Assembly (NCBI GenBank): GCA_021781455.1
Contig: JAJXWV010000031.1
Location: 1-58,418 of the forward strand
Reading direction: 5' to 3'
DNA length: 58,418 bases
Source: Acidobacteriota bacterium
GTDB lineage: Bacteria > Acidobacteriota > Thermoanaerobaculia > Gp7-AA8
The position numbers and the translations under genes are program-made. The notes below the pieces were generated by a model. It made no database searches. It was not told the origin of the DNA and saw only the letters and a program-made list of their open reading frames with translations. Shown here in pieces: positions 1 to 7,431 of the stretch; the stretch's first letter is position 1, and each line of letters starts with the position of its first letter.

Positions 1-98
1 ACTTCGCTCGGCTTCTCGCCGCTCCGGACGCGGCGTACCGCCATCAGTCTGATCGTTTCGCTGCTCTCGTGCGAGAGTGTTCGGCCGTCGATTCGAAT
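1..98 (-). mobile_element. IS630-family transposase, N-terminal part, cut by the window edge
   Basis: Reading leftwards from about position 98 the frame gives an Arg-rich helix-turn-helix segment containing DGRTLSHE, then MAVRRV and SGEKPSEV, which matches my knowledge of the DNA-binding N-terminus of IS630-type DDE transposases. The frame runs off the left edge of the window, so the catalytic domain is not visible. An in-frame stop lies at 141-143. No ATG, GTG or TTG start sits at the expected place; an ATT at 96-98 precedes the usual first residues RIDGR, so either a rare start is used or the copy has lost its start. Family call from motif memory only. Confidence 0.5.
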
Positions 99-318
99 GA
101 CGTCATTGTACCGCAGGTGAATGGCTTCGTGTAGACTAACTTACGGACCGATTAGTAACTTACTTAGCTAACGTCAGGACTCTTTCCGGAATGACGCCGA
201 TGGCGCCGCGATTCTGGAGCGCCGTGGCCTGTCGGGCGTTTCTGCGCGGCCACTTCACGAACGCCGTCCAGCGGTTTGGTCTGGGGAGCCGCCGCGCGCG
301 ACGGATCCCCAACCGGAT

Positions 319-1254
319 CTATGGTCGGCACCTCGAGTCCTCGGGGCGAAGCTTCACGCCGCGGACACGCTCTCGCAGCGCGGTGGGCGGAGCGACGCTC
401 GTCGAGGAAATCGACGCGCGCGGCACACGTTCGGCCTTGCCGCCGGCTGCGTCCAGGCGCCACGCTTCTTTGCCGCTCCGAATCATCAGCGTTCCGGGCG
501 CCGTCCACGAGAGGTCGACCGGCGCGGTCGTCGCAATGGACGCGCGCGTCGCCACGCCACCGGTGGCGTTGACGACCACGATCTCGGTCGCTGCGTCCGT
601 ATGCTCGGCCAGCGCCACGCGGCTGCTGTCAGGCGACCAGACGAGCGGGCCCATGAAGCGGTGATAGCTCGAATCGCCTTCCGGCGGATACACGACTTTG
701 TCGTTGATCAGGAGCGTGGAACCGTCGTATGGCGGCGGGGCGCCGTGGGGGACGTTGGCGCGTTGCGCGAGCAGACGCCCGTTCGGCGAGACCGCGAACC
801 ACGACCCGACCTTCTCGTCGACGACGCGCCCCGAATCGATGTCCCACTCCAGATACTGCGACGTCGACGGGTTGACATGTCCCTCGGCAAACACGTGCCG
901 CGAATCACGCCAGCCGGTCTGAAGAATGGCGTTGACGGGACTATCGGCGGGAAGGGTCAGCGTGCGCAGCACCTGGCCGGCGTCATTGATGACGACCAGC
1001 TCGGGCCGGGTGCCGCTGTCGAGCCGCACTTCATGCGCATAGACGATGCGCTCTCCAGCCGGAGAGAAGCGCGGCGAGAATACTCCGCGCTCGTCGGAAG
1101 CGACGAGGCGAACCTCATCGCCCTGGGCGAGCCACAATCCGCCGCCCGCAACCCAGAGCCGGTCGCATGCCCGCGCCGGCGAAGGCGCCGCCGTGATCGA
1201 GAAAACGACCCCTGCGGCGAGCACGACGGCGACGTTCCATCCTAGTTTGCGCAT
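319..1254 (-). CDS. Secreted TolB-like beta-propeller protein
   Basis: A protein of 311 residues. The start chosen is the ATG at 1254, which follows a good ribosome site (GGAGGCGG) and opens a clear signal peptide (MRKLGWNVAVVLAAGVVF, cleavage near PARA-C). Upstream in-frame codons have no ribosome site. The rest is rich in short beta-strand repeats of the TolB/WD40-like type (for example FSPRFSPAGERIVYA and VWSPDSSRVALAE), so it is probably a periplasmic or exported beta-propeller without visible catalytic residues. Its start lies inside the last codons of the 3D-domain gene (13-bp overlap), so the two were probably translated together. The specific role is unknown. Confidence 0.7.
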   Translation of the reverse strand: MRKLGWNVAVVLAAGVVFSITAAPSPARACDRLWVAGGGLWLAQGDEVRLVASDERGVFSPRFSPAGERIVYAHEVRLDSGTRPELVVINDAGQVLRTLTLPADSPVNAILQTGWRDSRHVFAEGHVNPSTSQYLEWDIDSGRVVDEKVGSWFAVSPNGRLLAQRANVPHGAPPPYDGSTLLINDKVVYPPEGDSSYHRFMGPLVWSPDSSRVALAEHTDAATEIVVVNATGGVATRASIATTAPVDLSWTAPGTLMIRSGKEAWRLDAAGGKAERVPRASISSTSVAPPTALRERVRGVKLRPEDSRCRP

Positions 1255-1570
1255 TGTCCGCCTCCACTCAGATATCGCACGGTTCCGCGGAAATTTCCCC
1301 AACCTTGCATGGCCGCACGCCCGAAGCCCTGGAACACATCGATGTGGTAGCCGTTGATTCTGCCGCCGGTATCCTGCGCGACACGCGTACCGACGTTCTC
1401 GATGGCGACCGAGGCGCCCATCGGAACCACAGCCGGATCGACCGCGATGCTCGTGCCGGCCTGCAGACAGGCGCCGGATGCCGTGTGCGGGCAGTTGGTG
1501 ATCGTGAAGCAGACGTTGTTCTGATTCAGCGGATGTCGAAGAAGAGCACGAGAAGGAAACGGGCTCTCAT
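1242..1570 (-). pseudogene. Frameshifted exported 3D-domain protein
   Basis: An ATG at 1570 with a strong ribosome site (GGAGGTGAAGC) opens a hydrophobic signal sequence (MRARFLLVLFF) that reaches a TGA after 14 codons. In the next frame the same stretch continues without a stop to 1242 and encodes a 3D domain: IAVDPAVVPMGASVAI, then VGTRVAQDTGGRINGYHIDV and FQGFGRAAMQGWGN. The three conserved Asp of the 3D fold (VDP, AQDTGG, HIDV) are present. This domain is the catalytic beta-barrel of MltA-like lytic transglycosylases and of small secreted proteins. The 329-nt span is not a multiple of three, so one frameshift near 1525-1545 separates signal and domain. It could also be a sequencing error. 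Confidence 0.6.
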
Positions 1571-1809
1571 CGCTTCACCTCCCGTCTCCACTCTCGCGGC
1601 CGCAGGTCCCAACGAACCTCGGCCCCGGCCTTCTTCGGGATGTCGAAGCGCTGCCCCAGGACCTTCGGATTCAGCGACGGCACCGAAACCCAGAACACCG
1701 CCTGGTCGGTGGTGAACTCCGCAAACCCCTCGGCATTGCTGGTGAGTGTGACTGAAAGTGCTCGAGTCCACCCTCGCTGCGCGTCGCTGAACGGCCCGGC
1801 CGCGAAGTC
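1567..1809 (-). pseudogene. C-terminal fragment of an unrecognised protein
   Basis: The frame is open for about 80 codons and looks coding (segments DFAAGPFSDAQRGWTRAL and GFAEFTTDQAVFWVSVPSL, then a basic end, RREVKR). Its TGA overlaps the ATG of the 3D-domain gene by four bases (ATGA), a normal operon junction. Upstream, however, it runs directly into the TAG that ends a displaced copy of the ROK-kinase tail, with no plausible start. I read it as the 3' remnant of a gene whose 5' part was lost by rearrangement. I do not recognise the family. Confidence 0.35.
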
Positions 1810-1812
1810 GGC

Positions 1813-1912
1813 CTACGTCATCTGACGCGCCAGCGCGCAGGCGCCGAGGGCGCCGGAGTGGTCGCCGAGCCGCGCGTGGACGATCCGGACTCTCTTCTCC
1901 CGGTCGGGCCCG
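1813..1912 (-). repeat. Displaced copy of the 3' end of the ROK kinase gene
   Basis: About 95-100 bp here match the last 30 or so codons of the intact ROK kinase gene (5946-6905) with only a few mismatches, in the same orientation, and encode EKRVRIVHARLGDHSGALG and ACALARQMT followed by a stop at the same place (TAG here, TGA there). Similarity fades upstream at the codons for GPDREKR and downstream just after the stop. It is a fragment, not a gene. Confidence 0.8.
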
Positions 1913-1934
1913 CAGATCGTGCTTCCCGATGCGC

Positions 1935-2123
1935 GCTCCCCTGAACGAGGAAGGGGTCGCCCGCGCCGCTCACCTCGATGAAGAGCATGCCGGGCGCAGC
2001 GCCCGGCTGCAAAAGCCCGTCGATGAGCACCGGCGTGGTGATCGCCGGCAAGCTGGTGAGGAGGTTGATTGGATTCTTCGGTAGACGGGAAACGGCCCTG
2101 GTCGAGTTCTCGATGACGGCGCG
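1935..2123 (-). pseudogene. Fragment of a CSLREA-type beta-helix protein
   Basis: One frame encodes NPINLLTSLPAITTPVLIDG followed by LLQPGAAPGMLFIEVSGAG. This is the typical start of the parallel beta-helix repeats in large secreted CSLREA-domain proteins (consensus S-LPAIT-PV-IDG-QPGA, from memory). Before and after this stretch the frame no longer resembles the family; downstream it meets the ROK-tail duplicate in another frame. It is a remnant of a much larger surface protein gene. Confidence 0.5.
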
Positions 2124-2180
2124 CGACGAGACGGTTGCCGCCGTCGCGCAAGACGGTCGAAGTTCAAGTCCGATCGGCGC

Positions 2181-2354
2181 CTACTCCCGCCTTCCGAGCC
2201 GCCGTTCTGCGCGGTCGGCCAGAGCCCAGAGCGCGACGCCGACCTCGACAATTGCGCAAAGAACCACGGTCAGCAGCACGACCCACCAGCCAGCGAGCTT
2301 CCAGGCCGCGAAACTCAGGCCTGCGTAGACGGCGAATCGGAAGAGCGCTTTCAT
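2181..2354 (-). CDS. Small two-helix membrane protein
   Basis: A protein of 57 residues starting at an ATG preceded by GGAGGG. It has two hydrophobic helices (about residues 5-20 and 24-46, including WWVVLLTVVLCAIVEVGV) and a basic tail, RAERRLGRRE. There are no catalytic motifs; it is probably an inner-membrane protein. Separate from its neighbours: the divergent radical SAM gene starts about 150 bp to the right. Confidence 0.55.
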   Translation of the reverse strand: MKALFRFAVYAGLSFAAWKLAGWWVVLLTVVLCAIVEVGVALWALADRAERRLGRRE

Positions 2355-2505
2355 CCCTCCAAGTGAATCACGGATCGGCCGACCGCAGCCGACAGTCAAG
2401 AGCCCTCGGCAGAGGTCCGTTTGACCCACGACCGAACCCGCCGCGAGCTCACGTTGCCATAACTGCCGTGCTTCACATCACATCGCAGCGTGATATTCTC
2501 TCGGC

Positions 2506-3930
2506 GTGGCTAAAGTACTGTTCATTCAGGACGCTCTCTACGAGTCCTTCGGACCGCAATACATGTCGGCGGTGGCCAAGCAGGGAGGCCACGACGTCGA
2601 GATGTTCATCCTCTCGGCCGACGGGGACCGCAATCTCGCTCCCACGCTGCGGCGGATGCAGCCCGACATCGTGGCTCTCTCCATCACTTCGTTCGGCTTC
2701 AAATGGGCCATCGATGCAGCGAAGGAGGCGAAGGAGACGATCAAGACGTTGACCGTGTTCGGCGGCGCCCATCCGACTTTCGCACCCGACTTCATCGTGC
2801 AACATCCCTACATCGATCTCGCCTGCAAGGGCGAAGGAGAAGGGGCGTTCCTCGACGTCTGCAACGCAGTCGATTCGGGAAGCGACGTGTCCGAGATCGC
2901 GAACATGATCAGCCACGATGGCCAGGGCGGACTGAAGCGGATTGAGCTCCGCGCGCTGGTGGCAAACCTCGACACCATCCCGTTCGCCGACCGCACGCTG
3001 CACTTCAAGTACCGCACGCTGCGCGAGCTTCCGTACAAGCGCTTCATGGCCGGCCGCGGCTGTCCATACAAGTGCACCTACTGCTTCAATCTCGCGCAGG
3101 CCGAGATGTACGACGGCCTCGGCAAGTACGTCCGCTACCGCTCGCCGGAGAACCTCATCGAGGAGATCCTCCAGGTCAAGAGCAAATACGGGATCGGGAC
3201 GGTCGGCTTCATCGACGACACCTTCACGACGAATCGGAAGTGGCTACTCAAATTTCTGGAGATCTACCGCCAGGAAGTCAAGCTTCCCTTCACCTGCCTG
3301 GTGCGGGCGAACGAACTGAAGGAGCACGTGGCCGAGGCGCTGGGACAGTCGGGATGCCGGTACGTCTCGTTCGGCATCGAAGTCGGCAACGAGCAGATCC
3401 GCAACAACATCCTCGCCCGCCACATGACAGATGAGCAGATCCGCAATGCGGCGGCGCTGATGCACAAGCACGGCGTGAAGTTCCTGACGTACAACATGTT
3501 CGGCGCGCCGGGCGAGACGCTCCAGGACGGGCTCAAGACTGTGCGCCTCAACGCCGAGATCGGGACTGATCTCGTCGGCGCCAGCGTCTTTCAGCCGCTG
3601 ATCGGCACCGAATCGTTCGATTATTGCCAGCGCGAGGGATATCTCGATCCCGACTTCAAGGTCGAAGACTTCGACAGCATCACCGTCGCCTCCCCGCTGA
3701 AGAAGATGCCGGACCTGAAGTACCTCGTCCGCCTGCAGAAGGTCGCGTTTCTCGGCATTTTCTGGCCGAAGATGATTCCGTTCCTCGGAAAGATTGTGAA
3801 GTATCCGCTGGACCCGCTCTTCGCTCTCGCCTACAAGGTGTCGATGGTGATGCGGTTCAAGCTGCGCTTCGGCTTGTCGATGATGGACGTCGTCAAACTC
3901 GGAGTGCGCGCCCGCGGCCGTTTCGGCTGA
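2506..3930 (+). CDS. B12-binding-domain radical SAM protein
   Basis: A protein of 474 residues with a GTG start at 2506. The N-terminal part (about 1-130) is a cobalamin-binding-like Rossmann domain (VLFIQDAL, IVALSITSFG, TVFGGAHPTF, CKGEGEG). The radical SAM core follows: GRGCPYKCTYCFN gives the CxxxCxxC cluster motif at Cys186, Cys190 and Cys193, with the downstream strand VGFIDDTFT. The family performs methylations, rearrangements or hopanoid and lipid modifications using a [4Fe-4S] cluster, S-adenosylmethionine and often cobalamin. The substrate cannot be read from sequence; the basic, amphipathic C-terminus (MMDVVKLGVRARGRFG) suggests membrane association. Its stop codon abuts the stop of the convergent secreted-protein gene with no gap. 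Confidence 0.85.
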   Translation: MAKVLFIQDALYESFGPQYMSAVAKQGGHDVEMFILSADGDRNLAPTLRRMQPDIVALSITSFGFKWAIDAAKEAKETIKTLTVFGGAHPTFAPDFIVQHPYIDLACKGEGEGAFLDVCNAVDSGSDVSEIANMISHDGQGGLKRIELRALVANLDTIPFADRTLHFKYRTLRELPYKRFMAGRGCPYKCTYCFNLAQAEMYDGLGKYVRYRSPENLIEEILQVKSKYGIGTVGFIDDTFTTNRKWLLKFLEIYRQEVKLPFTCLVRANELKEHVAEALGQSGCRYVSFGIEVGNEQIRNNILARHMTDEQIRNAAALMHKHGVKFLTYNMFGAPGETLQDGLKTVRLNAEIGTDLVGASVFQPLIGTESFDYCQREGYLDPDFKVEDFDSITVASPLKKMPDLKYLVRLQKVAFLGIFWPKMIPFLGKIVKYPLDPLFALAYKVSMVMRFKLRFGLSMMDVVKLGVRARGRFG

Positions 3931-5553
3931 TCACGAAGACCCCGAAGGCCTGCGCCGCACGCTCTTCCAGATGCAGCCCTCCGGAGCCAGGCATCGCAAA
4001 GTCGACGTCCCGATCCACGTGTAGTCGTGCGCCGCGGCGTGCAGCGCTTCCCCGCGCGCAGCGGCCGGAACGTGGATGGCGAAGCGGTGCGCTGTCCCTC
4101 CTCCGCACAACGCGTTGACCGCCGGCTCGCTGGCTGCATTCGCTCGCGCGGCGCCCACGACCGTCCCGTGCTCGTTGGCGATGTCGACCCACACGGTGCC
4201 ACGCACCTCCGACGGTTGTGACCACGGGAAATCGGGATCGCACGCCCACCCCTCCGCCACCCCGTCGCGCGAGACACCCTCGAAAAAGCCGATAGGCGCG
4301 CTGTGGTTCGGCGGCATGAACCACGATTCGGCGCCGCGGCCTTCCGATTTTCCGATCCATTCGAAGCCGTGAATTTCGTAGACCTCGTATCGCCCGCGCG
4401 AGAAAAACCCGTTTGTCTCGGTGAACCTTTGCTGGTTGACCGGAGAGGTCGATCGGTAAATGGTCTCAGGAATGTCGGGCGGCCCATCGACGATGTCCGG
4501 GAAGAACGTCCGCACTGTGAAGTCGGCGCTGTTGAGGTGGTACATGTCGGGGTGGTAGACCGGTTCGCGCTGCGGATCGCCTCCACACCAGGCGTTGTCG
4601 AGCAGCGTCCACACGCCGCCGCTGCGGAGCGGGGTGATGCAACCGCCGTGGCCGCTAGCGTCGGGTCCGCGGAACTCCGTGCCGCTGGCCGACGCGCGTT
4701 GCACCTCGGCGAAGAGCCCGCGGGCAACGATCTCGTCGTCGACCGACAGCGGCGGCCCATAGTGGCCGTCGTAGCCGGACGCGCGCAGCCCGACAACCGC
4801 CGACGCAATGCTCGTCAGCAGCCCGAACCCGTAATGCACGAGCTCGTACCCGTGATTCAGCGCGAGGGTCACGGCCGATCCGGATTCCAGCTCGCTGATG
4901 GTGCCGTCGCAGAGGCGCGTGCGGTCACTCGCGGCGAACTTCGCCGGGTTGTGAATGCAGATGGCCGCAAAACCGGCGTGGATGTTGTCGATCGCCTTCT
5001 CCTGCAGCGCATCGACGTCGTCTCCCCTGCCTGCGCGGTAGGCGGCGATCCAGGCATACGCGGACGCATCGCCCGAGCGATCGTCCATGCAGGTGTTAGG
5101 CGGGTCCACTTCGAGGCCGCAGGGGATCGGCTCGGGCAGCGTCACTCCCACTTCGAAGCGCTGCAGGACGAGCGTCAGGAGGCAGTCGAGCGGCGTGTCC
5201 GGTGCGACGGTCCCGCTGCAGTCGCCGGCTGCCGCGTATCCCTCGTTGCCGAGCCGGTTCGCGGTAGCCATGACCAGCCCCACGTTGTAGCTGTCGAGCC
5301 AGCGTCGGAAGGCATTCGGCGAGGCATTGAGGCTGTTCGCCAGCTTCGCCTGGAGGGCGGCGAGCGCGCTCTCGACGCAGCGCGGGTCGTCGGCGTCTGC
5401 TTCGATCCGGCCATAGTCGTTGAGGTCGAGATCGACGTCGCCGGTCGTGTCGCCGCGATATGCCGTCGTGAAGTCAGGGGCGTCGATGTGGCAGGCGATG
5501 ACACGCGCACCGCAGAGGAACAACGCCAGAGCAAGCGATGGCAGCCGCAGCAT
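3931..5553 (-). CDS. Large secreted protein with C-terminal GWACDPD-type domain
   Basis: A protein of 540 residues with a signal peptide (MLRLPSLALALFLCGARVIA). It is Cys-rich (at least 14 Cys), consistent with life outside the cytoplasm. I do not recognise the main domain (about 20-410). The last 130 residues contain EGWACDPDFPW, GAARANAASEPAVNALCGGG and HRFAIHVP, a beta-sandwich module I know from secreted glycan-active and surface proteins. It ends exactly where the convergent radical SAM gene ends, so the two genes share no terminator space. Extracytoplasmic location is well supported; function unknown. Confidence 0.7.
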   Translation of the reverse strand: MLRLPSLALALFLCGARVIACHIDAPDFTTAYRGDTTGDVDLDLNDYGRIEADADDPRCVESALAALQAKLANSLNASPNAFRRWLDSYNVGLVMATANRLGNEGYAAAGDCSGTVAPDTPLDCLLTLVLQRFEVGVTLPEPIPCGLEVDPPNTCMDDRSGDASAYAWIAAYRAGRGDDVDALQEKAIDNIHAGFAAICIHNPAKFAASDRTRLCDGTISELESGSAVTLALNHGYELVHYGFGLLTSIASAVVGLRASGYDGHYGPPLSVDDEIVARGLFAEVQRASASGTEFRGPDASGHGGCITPLRSGGVWTLLDNAWCGGDPQREPVYHPDMYHLNSADFTVRTFFPDIVDGPPDIPETIYRSTSPVNQQRFTETNGFFSRGRYEVYEIHGFEWIGKSEGRGAESWFMPPNHSAPIGFFEGVSRDGVAEGWACDPDFPWSQPSEVRGTVWVDIANEHGTVVGAARANAASEPAVNALCGGGTAHRFAIHVPAAARGEALHAAAHDYTWIGTSTLRCLAPEGCIWKSVRRRPSGSS

Positions 5554-5560
5554 GGCGAAC

Positions 5561-5899
5561 TCAGCCCGACTGCAGAGAACGAGCGCTCAGGATCCGGAGG
5601 TGATGCGGCTCGTGTCCGGGGATGTGGAACCCGCGCCGGAGCCATGCCACGGCAGCGAGCGATTCGAAACGGGCGCTGCTGCTTCGCTGGGGAAGATCGC
5701 GTTCGCGGAGCCGATCGGCCAGCGTGCGGTTATCGACGTCCGCGCAGACGACAGAACGCCGCTGGCGGAAGCTTGGAATGTATGCCGCAAGGACTCCGGC
5801 GACGTTTCCCTTCGCGCGCGTGCTCTCCGTGGCGCGGGCGCCGTTTCCCGCCGCATGCGAGCCGGAGGGCTTTCGTGCGGGACGATTCACGCCGTGCAT
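5561..5899 (-). CDS. Hypothetical protein with DinB-like C-terminal motif
   Basis: An open frame of 112 codons directly upstream of the secreted protein gene. The first 45 residues are basic and low-complexity, as expected of non-coding high-GC sequence. The second half looks coding: DNRTLADRLRERDLP, then LRRGFHIPGHEPHHLRIL. That end resembles the C-terminal helix of DinB/YfiT-like four-helix-bundle proteins (H-x-PGH-xxHH-x-x-I), so it may be a truncated member. The start at 5899 has no convincing ribosome site. It could equally be a remnant. Confidence 0.35.
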   Translation of the reverse strand: MHGVNRPARKPSGSHAAGNGARATESTRAKGNVAGVLAAYIPSFRQRRSVVCADVDNRTLADRLRERDLPQRSSSARFESLAAVAWLRRGFHIPGHEPHHLRILSARSLQSG

Positions 5900-5945
5900 C
5901 GTACCTTACGCTGCAATGGAGCAGATCAGCGATGGCGGGCGGGAA

Positions 5946-6905
5946 TCACGTCATCTGACGCGCCAGCGCGCAGGCGCCGAGGGCGCCGGAGTGGTCGCCG
6001 AGCCGCGCGTGGACGATCTGCACTCTCTTCTCCGGGTCGGGCCTCAGAAACCGGCTGCGGGCCACCTCGGCGATCGGCGCGACGAACGCCTCTTTCAGGC
6101 GCTGGGCGATTCCCCCGCCGATCACGATCATTTCCGGATCGAACAGGTTGACGACGTTGCCCGCGAGCAATCCGAGATAGTGCTGCGCCCTCGCCATGAC
6201 CTCGGTCATCACCGGATCGTTCTCTTTCAACGCCCGCTCGATGACGCTGCTGGTCATGCGATCCTTGTTCCGCTCCTTCATGATCCGCAGCGCAGCGCTT
6301 TCCGTTTCGGAGGCGCGGACATCGCGCTCGATGGCCGTGCGGCTAGCCAGCGCCTCGACGCATCCGCGCCGTCCACAGGAGCAGACGGGGCCGTCTTCCT
6401 TGATGAGCATGTGACCGATCTCTCCGGCTGCGCCGCGGAATCCGCGGTCGATCCTGCCCCGTGCGATCAGGCCTCCGCCGATGCCGGTGCCGACCCAGAT
6501 CCCGACTGCCCGCTTCGTGCCGCGGGCGGCCCCGTAGGCGTGCTCTCCCAGGATGGCGACCTGCACGTCGTTGCCGAGGACGACATCGGGGCCGAGGCGT
6601 TTGCGGAGTGTGGACGCGAGAGGCACGTCGCTCCAGCCGAGGTTCGGTGCACGCACGACGATGCCGCGCTTGAGATCGACGGCACCGGGCGCGCCGATTC
6701 CGATCGCGCGGATGTGGGAGGGGAGGAGCGATGCCTCCTTCGCAGCCTCGACGATGCAATCGCCGATCTGCTGGATCGTCGCCTGCGGTTCCGCTCCCGG
6801 CGTCGTGGTGTTTCCGGCGCTCCCGAGCACGCGTCCTTTGCGATTGGCCACGACGGCGATGAAGCTCGTCCCACCCAGGTCGACCCCGGCGTAGATCTTC
6901 GACAT
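5946..6905 (-). CDS. ROK-family sugar kinase (glucokinase-like)
   Basis: A protein of 319 residues. ATG at 6905 with a good AGGAGAG site. It has the N-terminal phosphate-binding DLGGTS, the ROK signature around GEIGHMLI, and the zinc-binding CSCGRRGCVE just after it, with the catalytic Asp in VVLGNDVQVA (about residue 110). ROK kinases phosphorylate glucose or related sugars in the cytoplasm. Family assignment is firm; the precise sugar is inference, most often glucose. Monocistronic as far as visible. Its last 30 codons are duplicated at 1813-1912. Confidence 0.9.
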   Translation of the reverse strand: MSKIYAGVDLGGTSFIAVVANRKGRVLGSAGNTTTPGAEPQATIQQIGDCIVEAAKEASLLPSHIRAIGIGAPGAVDLKRGIVVRAPNLGWSDVPLASTLRKRLGPDVVLGNDVQVAILGEHAYGAARGTKRAVGIWVGTGIGGGLIARGRIDRGFRGAAGEIGHMLIKEDGPVCSCGRRGCVEALASRTAIERDVRASETESAALRIMKERNKDRMTSSVIERALKENDPVMTEVMARAQHYLGLLAGNVVNLFDPEMIVIGGGIAQRLKEAFVAPIAEVARSRFLRPDPEKRVQIVHARLGDHSGALGACALARQMT

Positions 6906-7020
6906 GTTGCGCTCTCCTGTTGTGGAGTGGACTTTATCGCGAAGCGGAGCCGGCGTGACGGATTTGAGATTTGAGATTGATGACTTATGAACCGCAGAAG
7001 CACGGGTCTATCGGTTCAGC

Positions 7021-7095
7021 AATCATGGCTCTTCAGGATATTCAGTGGGTCCGGCGAAATTTCGAAGAGGGCACTCCCGCCGCGGAGCGGCGAGA
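7021..7095 (+). repeat. Dispersed repeat, copy 1 (inverted partner at 26630-26708)
   Basis: This block, beginning AATCATGGCTCTTCAGGATA and running through GGGCACTCCCGCCGCGGAGC, is roughly 80 % identical to the reverse complement of 26630-26708. Both copies lie in gene-free DNA next to A/T-rich runs of the type CAATCTCAAATC. No protein is implied; the short open frames in the two copies differ downstream. Confidence 0.7.
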
Positions 7096-7100
7096 TTTAA

Positions 7101-7315
7101 GGCGGCGTAGCCGCCGTAAGAATTTAGCGGCGGCCGTCAGGCCGCCGGAGCAAGCGATCACGTCGGCGTACGAGGGCACGAAGTGCCCGACAGGAGGTCG
7201 GGTGAAACAGACCGAGGATCTGTCGCGCGCTGCGCGCGCTCGGACGCTGGGTCGGGCCGATCGAACGGCGGCCTGACGGCCGCCGCTAAATTATTATGTC
7301 GGCGGCTCCGCCGCC
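7101..7315. repeat. Composite palindromic repeat
   Basis: A 27-bp arm at 7121-7147 (AATTTAGCGGCGGCCG and on through TCAGGCCGCCG) returns exactly inverted at 7266-7292, and outer GGCGGC-NN-GCCGCC hairpins flank the arms at 7101-7116 and 7300-7315. Each arm also folds on itself. The rest of the 526-bp gap between the ROK kinase and the BNR gene (6906-7431) holds only this element, the dispersed repeat at 7021-7095 and two direct copies of AATCTCAAATCTCAAA-like sequence near the edges. I see no gene in it. Confidence 0.7.
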
Positions 7316-7431
7316 TCTGGAGTTTGGCACTTCTCTCTTTCTCATCTCACCCACGGAAATCCCCGTAGAGCCTCAATCACCAATCTCAAATCTCAAACCC
7401 GTCGCGGGATCCACCTTGCTACGATGAGGGG

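Noticed and set aside
4303-5958. Open frame of 551 codons on the plus strand
   Set aside because: Antisense to the secreted protein with signal peptide and GWACDPD domain; low-complexity composition.
6971-7276. Small frame starting MRLMTYEPQK in the repeat region
   Set aside because: Covers two repeat families and the GC-rich palindromes; the start of the frame recurs only because the DNA repeat recurs.
7101-7315. Possible CRISPR-like array
   Set aside because: Only inverted arms and hairpins; no regular direct repeat with unique spacers.
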